Part shown: positions 27,522-36,504 of the stretch, in pieces
How positions within the stretch are numbered: the first letter of the stretch is position 1
How the letters are laid out: each line of letters starts with the position of its first letter
Assembly: GCA_945877115.1 (NCBI GenBank)
Contig: CAMCQR010000001.1
Location: 1 to 64,000 of the forward strand
DNA length: 64,000 nucleotides
DNA from: Synechococcus sp. UW140
GTDB lineage: Bacteria > Cyanobacteriota > Cyanobacteriia > PCC-6307 > Cyanobiaceae
Reading direction: 5' to 3'
Program-made: the position numbers and the translations under genes
The notes under the pieces: generated by a model
The model's database searches: none
What the model saw: only the letters and a program-made list of their open reading frames with translations
Told to the model about the DNA's origin: nothing

Positions 27522-28448
27522 TCAGAATCTGAGGGTTACCCCTGCACCCACATGATTTACCCAGCCGGCCATGCCGACCTGGGTGTTGTAGGTCGGTTGC
27601 CAATGGGCGAACAGCACGGTGCGGGAGCTGAGCGGGTAGGTCAGCTCAATCTCACCGCCCCAGTCAACTCTTCCCCCAAGCCCTGAATAGCTGCCCGGGT
27701 TGTAAAAACGCGGCCCCGCATCCATGGTGAGGTTGAGTTGATCCACGTTGAAACCCAGGCCCAAGCGGGTATCGGTGTAGTTGCCGAGGTAGGTGCCGGT
27801 GGAATCCCAGCCGTTGCGGTTTTCCACCGCCAGAAAGAGGCCGTCGGCAATGGTCTCAAGCCCATCGCCCAGCGCGAAGTTCACATCACCGTCACCTAGC
27901 GCCAGGGTGCCGGCCAGCGAGAGCTGCTGGCGCAGGCCGCGCACATCTTCACCCTGACTGGACGTGATCAGGTAGGGCATCCACTCGGCGCTCAGTTCGA
28001 GCCGGCGTGTCGGCTGGTACACCAGCTGCAGCCGGCCCTTGATGTCGGTGCGGCGCCAGTTCGAGCCCGGCAGCCCGTGGTGGTCGTGCTCCTCCTCCTC
28101 GCCTGCCGGTTCCACCTGGCCATAGAAATGCTCGGCCTCACCCCACACGAAGGCCGGGCCCAGTTCCATCTCGATGGCAAACACGCCACCGTTGTTGAGA
28201 CCCCACTCCAGCACCGTGCCCAACTGGGCATCGATGGCGTAGTGGCGGGGCTGGCCCTCGATGTTGTTCTCAAAGCCGCCGTGGCCCTCGATCGTGATCA
28301 ATGGCAGCACGCGGAACTGGCCCGGAGCCACCCGGCCGGCCTGGCCATCACCGCCATGGCTCAGGGCAGGTGCGCTGGAGAGCAGCAGGAGCCCTGCCAG
28401 GCTTGAGCTGAGCGGCCAGCGGAAGCGACAGGAGAACGGAAAAGCCAT
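27522..28448 (-). CDS. Predicted outer-membrane beta-barrel protein of the zinc locus
   Basis: The 308-residue protein has a signal peptide (hydrophobic LAGLLLLSSAPALS, cut near SHG) and alternating polar/hydrophobic strands with many Gly and aromatic residues. It ends in GAGVTLRF, the terminal Phe typical of outer-membrane barrels. Short His/acid-rich pieces occur: SHGGDGQ after the signal and GEEEEHDHHG about residue 120. It is the gene after znuA on the same strand (99 nt apart). A role in letting zinc through the outer membrane is inferred from this context. I do not recognise a named family. Confidence 0.7.
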   Translation of the reverse strand: MAFPFSCRFRWPLSSSLAGLLLLSSAPALSHGGDGQAGRVAPGQFRVLPLITIEGHGGFENNIEGQPRHYAIDAQLGTVLEWGLNNGGVFAIEMELGPAFVWGEAEHFYGQVEPAGEEEEHDHHGLPGSNWRRTDIKGRLQLVYQPTRRLELSAEWMPYLITSSQGEDVRGLRQQLSLAGTLALGDGDVNFALGDGLETIADGLFLAVENRNGWDSTGTYLGNYTDTRLGLGFNVDQLNLTMDAGPRFYNPGSYSGLGGRVDWGGEIELTYPLSSRTVLFAHWQPTYNTQVGMAGWVNHVGAGVTLRF

Positions 28449-28547
28449 GACGCGATTGCGGATGAAGGGACGACGGGGTGGAGGGATTCACTGAAAGCTG
28501 GAAGATCGAGGCGAAGAGCGCTGCCAAGCCGAGGTGCGCCGCAGCAC

Positions 28548-29537
28548 TCAGCGAATTGCCGCCCAGCGGCGCGCCAGTTGCTGGCCACCGGCCCGGTCGC
28601 AGCTGCCGCCCTGACCCTCCACGAAGGTGCAGACATTGGCGATGAAGGTCTCGACGTAAGTGGCCTTGGCTGCCAGGCCATCGGCAACGAGGGCCACGGA
28701 ATTGATGGGAACTCCGCTGCGCTGGGAGATGCGCCGGAGTGTCTTCGAGGGCGGAAGTCGATCGGGGAAAATGACGCGGACTCCCGAGCGCTTCAACGCA
28801 TCACTCACCTGATTAAGTCCCTGCGGCCGCATTAGGCCGGCGGTACTGAAGGATTCAATCACCGCCAACTCCCGTATGCCGTAGCGACGGGCGAAGCTGA
28901 GGAAGGCACGATGGCCGCTGGCCAGCACCCGGCTAGAAGGGGGCAGCGTCGCGATCTGTCGAGCGGTCCAGGCATCGAGATCGGTGAGCACCAGAGCGGC
29001 CTGTTGGCTTCGGGAGCGCAGCCGGCTGTCCTGGTCGGTGAAGGGAGCCAGGCGTTCCGCGATCAGCCGCACCATCGCGGCTCCATGGCGGGGGTCATGC
29101 CAGACATGGGGGTCCCTCACACCGCCGGCACCCTCGAAGCTGGGGCTGTTCGGCACCGCCAGCTCCGCCACCGCCACCTGGGGACGACGCCCCTGCACCT
29201 TGCTGAGGGCGGGGGTGAGGCCATAGCCATTCACCAAAACCAAATCGGACTGGGCCAGAACCTGGCGATCGCTGGGCCGCAGCGCCGCCTGGTGAGGGTC
29301 CTGGCTGGCTGGCAAAAGGCAGACCACCGTGATCAGCCCGTCCGCCAGGGTGCGGGTGAGGTCGCAGAGCACGCCGTCCGCAGCAACGACGGTGGCCGCC
29401 CGGGCAGGGGGAGGCGGCAGCAGCAAGGCGGCGCCCAGAAGGAGGGTGGCCAGCCATGGCCTGGAGATGGGGGTTCGCCGGCCCTCAACGTGGAACCCCC
29501 TGAAACCGGAGCACTGGCGAGGTGACAGCCGAGACAT
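28548..29537 (-). CDS. znuA: Zinc (metal) ABC transporter substrate-binding protein
   Basis: The 329-residue protein has a long n-region and a hydrophobic signal (about 30-46, LATLLLGAALLLPPPPARA). The cluster A-I fold shows metal His in DPHQAALRPSD, DPHVWHDPRHGA and ASGHRAFLSFARRYGI. It lacks the long His-rich loop of many ZnuA proteins. The operon partners znuC and znuB are on the opposite strand, 162 nt away. Zinc rather than manganese is inferred from the possible Zur box and the neighbour's His-rich sequence. Confidence 0.85.
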   Translation of the reverse strand: MSRLSPRQCSGFRGFHVEGRRTPISRPWLATLLLGAALLLPPPPARAATVVAADGVLCDLTRTLADGLITVVCLLPASQDPHQAALRPSDRQVLAQSDLVLVNGYGLTPALSKVQGRRPQVAVAELAVPNSPSFEGAGGVRDPHVWHDPRHGAAMVRLIAERLAPFTDQDSRLRSRSQQAALVLTDLDAWTARQIATLPPSSRVLASGHRAFLSFARRYGIRELAVIESFSTAGLMRPQGLNQVSDALKRSGVRVIFPDRLPPSKTLRRISQRSGVPINSVALVADGLAAKATYVETFIANVCTFVEGQGGSCDRAGGQQLARRWAAIR

Positions 29538-29560
29538 ATGCCGAATAGCAATTGCTCAAA

Positions 29561-29575
29561 TGATAACCATTCCCA
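29561..29575. promoter_or_regulatory. Possible Zur box between znuA and znuC
   Basis: TGATAACCATTCCCA lies 24 nt upstream of the znuA start, in the znuA-znuC spacer. The left half matches the TGATAAT-type half site of cyanobacterial Zur/Fur operators well. The right half (ATTATCA expected) is imperfect. Its position would let one repressor control both directions. Confidence 0.4.
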
Positions 29576-29699
29576 CCGTCGACGGCCTTAGGCTTTTATC
29601 GCTTCGATCCCTACGGCGGTCTTTGGCCGCCTTGCCCTCTGCCCGGAAGCCCATTCCGCGTGCTTCCCCATCGCAGCGCAATCCCGACCAGCCTTACCG

Positions 29700-30374
29700 A
29701 TGCTTCAGGTTCAGGGCGTCAGTTACTGCTATCCAGGCAAGCTTTCCCCCACGGTTCTGGCGGAGGTGAGTTTCAGCCTCGGGCCCGGCAGCCTCACGGC
29801 GCTGCTCGGGCCGAATGGCGCCGGTAAATCCACCCTGCTGAAACTGCTGCTCGGCCAGCTCACCCCAAGCCTGGGAAATCTGCTCTGGAATGGCCAGGCC
29901 ATGGCCCCTCGTCGGCCTCGGCTGGCCCTTGTTCCACAGCGGAGCGCCATCCAGTGGCAGATGCCTATTACCGTCCGGGATCTCGTGGCTCTCGGTACCC
30001 TGGCTAGTGCCGCGCCGGAACCGCTGCTTGATATCGCCGAGGTTCTGCAGTCCATGGGTTTGGCCTCCCTGGCGGAAACGCGTCTTTCCCAGCTCTCCGG
30101 GGGGCAGCAGCAGCGGGCCCTGCTGGCTCGGGCCCTTCTCCAGAAGGCTGAACTGCTGCTTCTCGATGAACCCTTCACCTACCTGGATCCACCGACCCGC
30201 CAGCTGCTGCTGGCGGTACTGCGCCAGCAGGCCGCCCAGGGTTGCATCGTGCTGGTGAGTAGCCATGACTGGGGTGATTCCCTGCTCGGGTACGACCGAG
30301 TGCTTCTACTGGATACAACGCTTCTCGCGGATGACCGGCCTGATCACGTCCTAGAGCGGTTGCAGCGGCCATGA
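29700..30374 (+). CDS. znuC: Zinc ABC transporter ATP-binding protein
   Basis: The 224-residue ATPase has Walker A GPNGAGKST, Q-loop VPQRSAIQW, signature LSGGQQQR, Walker B LLLLDEPFTYLD and switch His in SSHDWGD. It powers metal import with ZnuB. The sequence and the Q-loop region are typical of the Zn/Mn/Fe (family 9) importers. Its end overlaps the znuB start by 4 nt (ATGA), so they are coupled. Confidence 0.93.
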   Translation: MLQVQGVSYCYPGKLSPTVLAEVSFSLGPGSLTALLGPNGAGKSTLLKLLLGQLTPSLGNLLWNGQAMAPRRPRLALVPQRSAIQWQMPITVRDLVALGTLASAAPEPLLDIAEVLQSMGLASLAETRLSQLSGGQQQRALLARALLQKAELLLLDEPFTYLDPPTRQLLLAVLRQQAAQGCIVLVSSHDWGDSLLGYDRVLLLDTTLLADDRPDHVLERLQRP

Positions 30375-31186
30375 GTCCAGACCCGATCACGATTGCCTGG
30401 TGGCTTCTACCACTGCTGATGGCCCTGTTGACCGGAGCCATGGGCGGCGTGGTCGGCCCACTTCTGGTGGTGAGACGCAGGGTGCTGCACAGCAACCTGA
30501 TCGCCCATGCCGTGCTGCCGGGTGTCGCCTTGGCAATGGCGGCGGGAATCGACCCCCTGCTGGGAGGGCTGGCCAGTGGATTAAGCGTCACCTGGCTAGC
30601 GGAGCGTCTCAGCAGCCGTCACCTCCTGGAGGATACGGGCCAGGAAGTAGTAGCCAATACGCTGCTCGCCGCCAGCCTGGGGCTAGGGGTCCTGCTGATC
30701 CAGGCCCTAGATGGCGACGTGGACCTCAACAGCCTCCTGTTCGGCGATCTGCTAACCGTCGGCCCGGTTGAATTGTTGCGGGCCGGGATCGCCCTCGGCA
30801 TGCTGCTGGTTCTGGTCCGCAGCCGCTATAAGCACCTTGTGTTTCTGGCCATGGATCCGGAAGGGGCCGCGGCTGCAGGGCTGCCGGTAAAACGGCTGCA
30901 GCAGCTGCTCAGCCTCGCCACCACACTCGTGATTGTGAGCGGTATGGCCGCTGTGGGTCTTATCCTTTCAATTGCCCTTTACGGTGCGCCGGCCCTAATC
31001 GGCATGCGTACATCGACAAGCCTGGCAGGCGCCATGGCGAGGTCGGCCATCATCGGCGTGACGGTGACGGTGGGTGGTTTCTGGCTCGCCATGCTGGTCA
31101 ACAGCCCCCCTGGCCCCGTGATCGCCTGTCTGTGCGTACCGCTGCTGCTGGTATCCTCGGCGTCTCTCCATCGGGGCGTGCGCTGA
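30371..31186 (+). CDS. znuB: Zinc ABC transporter permease
   Basis: The 271-residue integral membrane protein has about eight or nine spans and the family pattern: GGVVGPLLVVRRRVLHSNLIAHAVLPGVALA, then a central LFGDLLTV and SRYKHLVFLAMDPEGAAAAGLPV. It forms the inner-membrane channel of the ZnuABC importer. The C-terminal part is highly hydrophobic (FWLAMLVNSPPGPVIACLCVPLLLV). Confidence 0.92.
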   Translation: MSPDPITIAWWLLPLLMALLTGAMGGVVGPLLVVRRRVLHSNLIAHAVLPGVALAMAAGIDPLLGGLASGLSVTWLAERLSSRHLLEDTGQEVVANTLLAASLGLGVLLIQALDGDVDLNSLLFGDLLTVGPVELLRAGIALGMLLVLVRSRYKHLVFLAMDPEGAAAAGLPVKRLQQLLSLATTLVIVSGMAAVGLILSIALYGAPALIGMRTSTSLAGAMARSAIIGVTVTVGGFWLAMLVNSPPGPVIACLCVPLLLVSSASLHRGVR

Positions 31187-31384
31187 CTATGTGCCTTAAG
31201 GCTAGTAGATACTGATTTGACGATGTCCAGCAGGTTAGAGCAAGATCAATAATGAGAGTTATGGTCGAGACTTTATCAGCCCGGTGCCATTCACAGAACT
31301 TTTAGAAAACAACAGTTAGCTTGACTTGGGAATGCAGGAATCGAACCATTGAATCGGCGGCAACTCAAAAAAATCGGTGCATCA
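31187..31384. other. Intergenic stretch after znuB
   Basis: This region is lower in G+C than the genes beside it. It holds no ORF, hairpin or tRNA that I can support. A short tRNA T-loop-like string (GGTTCGATTCC on the minus strand, near 31345) has no matching T-stem. Confidence 0.5.
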
Positions 31385-31576
31385 TCAAGCTGCCTGGGGC
31401 GGGGTGGGTCCCCCCCCCCCTCCGGCGCCTTGGAAAGACAGCACCAGGGTGGCCCAATGCTCAGGCCGGACGGGGCGGCTGCGACGGGAGTGGCGGATAC
31501 CGAAGGGCACTCGAATCACATTGGTGCCTTCGATGCGTTGAATTCCGTCTCCGTTTCCTGGGCCGATGGGGTTCAT
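31385..31576 (-). CDS. Possible small protein flanked by long G/C runs
   Basis: A 63-residue ORF starts MNPIGPGNGDGIQRIEG, continues with a basic stretch (RHSRRSRPVRPEHW) and ends in a Gly/Pro tail. Codon choice in the middle looks like that of real genes here. A run of about 11 identical bases (31410-31420, G on the coding strand) lies near its 3' end. A run of about 10 (31589-31598, C on the coding strand) lies just upstream of the ATG, inside a longer in-frame version starting at 31633. Slippage there would change the frame. I do not recognise it; it may be a gene remnant. Confidence 0.35.
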   Translation of the reverse strand: MNPIGPGNGDGIQRIEGTNVIRVPFGIRHSRRSRPVRPEHWATLVLSFQGAGGGGGPTPPQAA

Positions 31577-31674
31577 GGGCAGTTGCGCGGGGGGGGGGCG
31601 GTGGAGGCGATCAAGGGCCCAACTTGGTGACAAATATGCGGCATTCGTTTGGCAATGAGAAGCCCTTTGGCCAA

Positions 31675-34641
31675 TTAGGAGGCCACTTCCGCAACTGACA
31701 TTTCTGCCACCGTGGGGCAGGTGCAGACCAGGTTGCGATCGCCGAAGGCGTTATCGATACGGGCTACGGCCGGCCACACTTTGCCATCGAGCTGTTTCTC
31801 GCCTGCCGGAAAACCGGCTTGGCTGCGGCTGTAGGGACGGTCCCAGCTGTCGGCCGTGACGGCAGCCAACGTATGGGGCGCTCGCTTGAGAGGGTTGTTG
31901 AGGGGATCGGCTTGACCTGATTCCAGGGCCGCTGCTTCTTCCCGAATGTGGATCATGGCGTTGCAGAAGCGATCCAACTCAGCCAAGGACTCGCTCTCGG
32001 TCGGTTCGACCATCATCGTTCCTCCTACGGGCCAACTAACGGTTGGCGCGTGGAACCCGTAATCCATCAGGCGCTTGGCCACGTCATCCACCTCCAGGCC
32101 GCAGCTGCGTTTGAGGGGACGCAGGTCGAGGATGCATTCGTGGGCCACCCGGCCATTGGCACCTTTGTAGAGCACCGGGAAATGGGGATCCAAGCGCTCG
32201 GCAATCAGGTTGGCTGACAGCAGGGCAACCTGGCTGGCGGTACGTAGGCCCAGTCCCCCCATCATGCGGATGTACATCCAACTGATCGGCAGGATGCCGG
32301 CACTGCCCCAGGGGGCCGCAGACACCGGTCCGATCGCTTGGTCGCTCCCGGATCCGGCTTCGCCTGGACCGACGAGGGGATGGCCCGGCAGGAAGGGCAC
32401 CAGGTGGGCGGCGACAGCGATGGGTCCCACCCCCGGCCCGCCGCCCCCGTGGGGGATGCAGAACGTCTTATGGAGATTGAGGTGGCAGACATCGGCGCCG
32501 TAGAGGCCAGGTTTGCACAGACCCACCTGGGCATTGAGGTTGGCGCCATCGAGATACACCTGGCCGCCCTGTTCGTGCACCACGTCGCAGAGGTGGCGGA
32601 TGCTGGTTTCAAACACGCCGTGGGTGGAGGGGTAGGTCACCATCAACGCCGCCAGGTCGTTCGCGTGGATCCTGGCCTTGGCCTCCAGGTCGGCCGCGTC
32701 AATATTGCCGTCTTCATCGCATTGAATCGCCACAACCCGCATCCCAGCCATCACGGCACTGGCCGGATTGGTGCCGTGGGCGCTGGTGGGGATCAAACAG
32801 ATGCGACGGTGGCCCTCCCCGCGGCTTTGATGCCAGGCCCGAATCACCATCAACCCGGCGTATTCGCCCTGGGATCCGGCATTGGGCTGCAGGGAAACTC
32901 CGGCAAAGCCGGTAATCGCCGCCAGCCATTGCTCCAGATCGGCCACCAAGCGGGTGTAACCCTGGCTTTGGTCGGAGGGCGCGAAGGGATGCATTTGGCC
33001 GAAGGCTGGCCAACTGACGGGCACCATTTCGGCCGCCGCGTTTAGTTTCATGGTGCAGCTACCCAAGGGGATCATGCCGTGCACCAGGGATAAATCCTTG
33101 CTGGCCAGTCGTTGGATGTAACGCAGCAGCTCGGTTTCGCTGTGATAGCGGTGGAAGGCGGTTTGGCCCAGCCAGGGGCCATGGCGGAGTGGCAACTCGG
33201 GCAGTAGCTCTGCGAGCGGGCTGGCGGCGGCGCTGGCCAGGGTCAGTTCCAGGGTGGTAGTCGCCCGTTCCGCCTGGGCGGGGTCATCGGCCAGGGCGCT
33301 AATGAGGCGATGAAGTTCCCCTGCCGTGGTCAGTTCATCGAGACTGATGGCCAGGCTTGCTGGATCGCCATCGCCCCTCAGGCCACGGCGCAGGTTGAAT
33401 CCTGCCGTGAGGGCGCGCTGCCGCAGGGTTTCAGCCCGGGGGGTGCGCAGGGCCACGGTGTCGAATCCCGGTCCGACTTCGCTGGCAAGACCTAGTTCAG
33501 CCAGGGCGGCCACCAGGGCCCGACGCCCCTCCAGCACCGTCCGGGAGATGGCGCCCAGGCCCTCGGGGCCGTGGTGGACGGCGTAAAAACTGGCCATGAC
33601 CGCCAGCAGTACCTGGGCGGTGCAGATGTTGCTTGTGGCCTTGTCGCGGCGAATGTGTTGCTCCCGGGTCTGCAGCGCCAGGCGCAGGGCTGGGTTGCCT
33701 TCGGCATCGCGGGACTGGCCCACCAATCTCCCCGGGATGTGGCGCTTGTAGTCGTCGCTGGTGGCGAAGAAGGCGGCATGGGGGCCCCCGAAGCCCATCG
33801 GCACACCGAAGCGCTGCAGGCTGCCGATAGCGATGTCGGCCCCCATGGAGCCAACGGGCGCCAGCAGCACTTGGGCCAGTGGATCGATCGCCACCGTGGT
33901 GATGATCCCAGCGCTCCGGGCCGCGGCAAGTAGGGGGCAGGGGTCCCATAGGCCCCCGGCGGTGCCGGGCAGTTGCAGCAGCAGGCCGAACGCATCGTCC
34001 GGCAGATCGGATCCCCCAAGTCCTTCGGCGCAGCGGAGGGCCAGATCCGCGGACGGGATCAGTTCCAGTTCGATGTCGAGGGGTTCGGCTCTGGTGCGCA
34101 ACACCGCCAGGGTCTGGGGCAACACCTCCTCATCGACCAGAAAGCGACGGGCTCCACTGCGGCGGCTCACCGCCAGCGCCATAGCCATGGCTTCTGCCGC
34201 TGCGGTGGCCTCATCCAGTAGCGAGGCATTGGCAATCGGTAAACCGGTGAGTTCGCTCACCAGGGTCTGGAAGTTGAGCAGGGCTTCCAGCCGTCCTTGG
34301 GCGATCTCGGCTTGATAGGGGGTGTAGGCGGTGTACCAGCAGGGGTTTTCGAGAACGTGGCGCTGGATCAGGGCCGGAGTGGCGGTGCCGTGGTAACCCA
34401 GTCCGATCAGACTCCGACAAGGTCGGTTGGCGGCGGCGATCTGGGCTAGCTCGGCCAGGGCCTCGGCCTCGTCACAGGCGGCTGGTAAACCTTCTGCGGC
34501 GACCGCTTGGGGCAGCAGGATTTCTGCCGGTACGATTTGAGCCGCCAAGGCTTCGAGGGAATCAAGCCCCAGCTCATCGAGCATCTGCCGTTGTTCGTCG
34601 GGCCCAGGACCCAGGTGCCGTACGAGAAACGCAGCGCTCAC
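31675..34641 (-). CDS. gcvP: Glycine dehydrogenase (decarboxylating), P-protein
   Basis: The 988-residue PLP enzyme decarboxylates glycine and passes the aminomethyl group to GcvH. It is vital for clearing photorespiratory glycine. Both halves of the long single-chain form are present. The PLP lysine is in [21 protein letters not shown] (about residue 727), and the Gly-rich loop [24 protein letters not shown] is upstream of it. Length is normal. gcvH precedes it by 111 nt on the same strand. gcvT and lpd are not in this window. I saw no glycine riboswitch. Confidence 0.97.
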   Translation of the reverse strand: MSAAFLVRHLGPGPDEQRQMLDELGLDSLEALAAQIVPAEILLPQAVAAEGLPAACDEAEALAELAQIAAANRPCRSLIGLGYHGTATPALIQRHVLENPCWYTAYTPYQAEIAQGRLEALLNFQTLVSELTGLPIANASLLDEATAAAEAMAMALAVSRRSGARRFLVDEEVLPQTLAVLRTRAEPLDIELELIPSADLALRCAEGLGGSDLPDDAFGLLLQLPGTAGGLWDPCPLLAAARSAGIITTVAIDPLAQVLLAPVGSMGADIAIGSLQRFGVPMGFGGPHAAFFATSDDYKRHIPGRLVGQSRDAEGNPALRLALQTREQHIRRDKATSNICTAQVLLAVMASFYAVHHGPEGLGAISRTVLEGRRALVAALAELGLASEVGPGFDTVALRTPRAETLRQRALTAGFNLRRGLRGDGDPASLAISLDELTTAGELHRLISALADDPAQAERATTTLELTLASAAASPLAELLPELPLRHGPWLGQTAFHRYHSETELLRYIQRLASKDLSLVHGMIPLGSCTMKLNAAAEMVPVSWPAFGQMHPFAPSDQSQGYTRLVADLEQWLAAITGFAGVSLQPNAGSQGEYAGLMVIRAWHQSRGEGHRRICLIPTSAHGTNPASAVMAGMRVVAIQCDEDGNIDAADLEAKARIHANDLAALMVTYPSTHGVFETSIRHLCDVVHEQGGQVYLDGANLNAQVGLCKPGLYGADVCHLNLHKTFCIPHGGGGPGVGPIAVAAHLVPFLPGHPLVGPGEAGSGSDQAIGPVSAAPWGSAGILPISWMYIRMMGGLGLRTASQVALLSANLIAERLDPHFPVLYKGANGRVAHECILDLRPLKRSCGLEVDDVAKRLMDYGFHAPTVSWPVGGTMMVEPTESESLAELDRFCNAMIHIREEAAALESGQADPLNNPLKRAPHTLAAVTADSWDRPYSRSQAGFPAGEKQLDGKVWPAVARIDNAFGDRNLVCTCPTVAEMSVAEVAS

Positions 34642-34752
34642 AGGCGTTCAATCAAGAGCTGGGATCCTAAGGAAATCGATGGAGGGTTGGTCTGGTCTCG
34701 TGTCGCTTCGCCAGCAATAACCCAAGGCCAGCTCGGACTCATCGCCGGTCCA

Positions 34753-35142
34753 TCAGTGGCCATCCACTTTCCCTTGATAAGTGGCGGCATCCATCAGGGT
34801 GTCAATTTCACTGACGTCGCTGGGCACCAGTACCAGCAACCAGCCTTCGCCGTAGGGGTCGTTCTGCAACTCTTCGGGATTGGCCAGCACGGCCTCATTG
34901 CGCGCTTGCACCGTCCCTGTGATCGGCGCCACCAGCTCTTCCACGGCCTTGACCGACTCCACCGTGCCAAAACTTTGTCCCTGGGTCACGGCAGCTCCCA
35001 CCTCGGGAAGCTCCACAAAGACGATATCGCCGAGTTGATCCACGGCGAAGGCACTGATGCCGACCCGGGCCAGATCGCCTTCGGGACGGGTGTATTCGTG
35101 GCTGTCGGAGTAACGGCAGTCGGTGGGGAAGGAGAGCGCCAT
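34753..35142 (-). CDS. gcvH: Glycine cleavage system H protein
   Basis: The 129-residue carrier has the lipoyl-lysine motif GTVESVKAVEELVAPITG, where Lys of ESVKA is lipoylated, and the N-terminal YSDSHEYTRPEGDLARVGIS. It moves the aminomethyl group between P, T and L proteins. It is co-directional with gcvP downstream and lies 61 nt after the PLP-enzyme gene. Confidence 0.97.
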   Translation of the reverse strand: MALSFPTDCRYSDSHEYTRPEGDLARVGISAFAVDQLGDIVFVELPEVGAAVTQGQSFGTVESVKAVEELVAPITGTVQARNEAVLANPEELQNDPYGEGWLLVLVPSDVSEIDTLMDAATYQGKVDGH

Positions 35143-35203
35143 GTCCGGGGCGGGGATGGGGGGGCCGGGTCACTCTGACAGGGGTTCTGTCGGCTTGGGC
35201 TGA

Positions 35204-36493
35204 TCAATCGCCCCTGCCAACCCCCTCCGCCAGGCCGGGCAGGGCCCGCTCGAGGGCCAAGGCGGTGTGAGCATGGTGGCTGCCCCCCTGGCTGAACAAC
35301 ACGAAGGGCTCCCTCAGGGGCGCGTCAGCTGAGAATTCGCTGGTGCTCCCGTCGATGAAGGTGCCTCCCGCCATCACCAGGTCGCTGGCGTAGCCGGGCA
35401 TGGGCGCGGGAACGGGGTCGAGATAGGAGCCCACCGGCGAGGCCGACTGGAAGGCCCGACACACTGCTTTGAGGGCATCAGCGTTGCCGAGCCGCACTGC
35501 CTGGATGACGTCGCTGCGTCTCGCACCGGGCTTGGGACTGACGGCATAGCCGAGATTGGCGAATACGGTGGCGACCAGTTCGGCGCCGATGAGAGCCTCA
35601 GCCACCATCTGAGGTGCCAGGAATAACCCTTGAAACAACAGGCGGTTGAGGTCGAAGCTGGTGCCCCCCTCACTGCCGATGCCTGGCGCCGTAAGGCGGC
35701 AGCAGGCCTGTTCCACCAGCTGGCGATGGCCGGCTACATAACCGCCTGCGGGGGCGATGGTGCCCCCCAGGTTCTTAATTAAGGAGCCTGCGATCAGATC
35801 GGCGCCCACGGCGGTGGGCTCCAGGTCCTGCACCAGTTCTCCGTAGCAGTTGTCCACGAAACAAAGGCAGTCGGGCTGGAGAGCCTTGACCCTTTCGCAC
35901 AGCCGACCGATGGCCCGCACCCCGAGGGAGGGTCGCCAGCTGTAGCCGCAACTCCGCTGGATCAGCACCATGCGGGTGGGGATCGACAGGGCCGTGTCCA
36001 GCTCTGCTTCATTTACCAGGCCAGCCGGGGTGAGCGGCAGTTCGTCGTAGACGATGCCGAATTCCGCCAACGAACCCATGCCACTGCCCCGCAGCCCGAT
36101 GACCTCTTCCAGGGTGTCGTAGGGACGGCCAGTGAGGGCCAGCAGTCGGTCGCCGGGGCGCAGCACCCCGAAGAGGGCGGCGGTGATGGCGTGGGTGCCA
36201 CTGACGAATTGCAGTCGCACGGCGGCGGCCTCAGCCTGGAGCACCCTGGCAAAGACCCGATCCAGGGTGTCGCGGCCCTGGTCGCCATGGCCGTAGCCGC
36301 TCACCGAGGCGAAGTGTTGGGTTCCGACCCGCTCGGCTGCCATGGCTTCCAGCACCGAGGCCAGCCGCGGACGTACCGCAGCCGTATGGGTCCGGACCAG
36401 GGGGGCGATCTGCTCCAGGGCTGTGGCGACTTGATCACGGGCCCAACGGGTGGACAACGGCAGAAGGCGGAGGGGGCCATCTTGCCGCTGCAA
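35204..36493 (-). CDS. Methionine gamma-lyase-like PLP protein (aluminium-resistance family)
   Basis: The 429-residue protein belongs to the Cys/Met-metabolism-like PLP group once called aluminium-resistance protein. It shows FASVSGYGHGDQGRDTLDRVFARVLQAEAAAVRLQFVSGTHAI-type sequence, the Asp of CFVDNCYGELV and the PLP Lys in AGSLIKNLGG. Its reaction is not established in this family; a carbon-sulphur lyase is possible. It starts 11 nt after an unknown gene and lies before gcvH, so all may be one operon. The start is TTG at 36493. Confidence 0.85.
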   Translation of the reverse strand: MQRQDGPLRLLPLSTRWARDQVATALEQIAPLVRTHTAAVRPRLASVLEAMAAERVGTQHFASVSGYGHGDQGRDTLDRVFARVLQAEAAAVRLQFVSGTHAITAALFGVLRPGDRLLALTGRPYDTLEEVIGLRGSGMGSLAEFGIVYDELPLTPAGLVNEAELDTALSIPTRMVLIQRSCGYSWRPSLGVRAIGRLCERVKALQPDCLCFVDNCYGELVQDLEPTAVGADLIAGSLIKNLGGTIAPAGGYVAGHRQLVEQACCRLTAPGIGSEGGTSFDLNRLLFQGLFLAPQMVAEALIGAELVATVFANLGYAVSPKPGARRSDVIQAVRLGNADALKAVCRAFQSASPVGSYLDPVPAPMPGYASDLVMAGGTFIDGSTSEFSADAPLREPFVLFSQGGSHHAHTALALERALPGLAEGVGRGD

Positions 36494-36504
36494 GGCCGGA
36501 GCCT

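Noticed and set aside
31340-31360. GGTTCGATTCC on the minus strand, like a tRNA T-loop
   Set aside because: The stem does not pair on the 5' side and no other tRNA arm is nearby.
31321-31698. Plus-strand ORF of 125 residues between znuB and gcvP
   Set aside because: Its composition (poly-Gly, Arg/Trp) and codon use look like antisense noise, and it runs into the end of gcvP.
34642-34752. Possible glycine riboswitch upstream of gcvP
   Set aside because: The 111-nt gap shows no tandem aptamer-like stems that I can draw.
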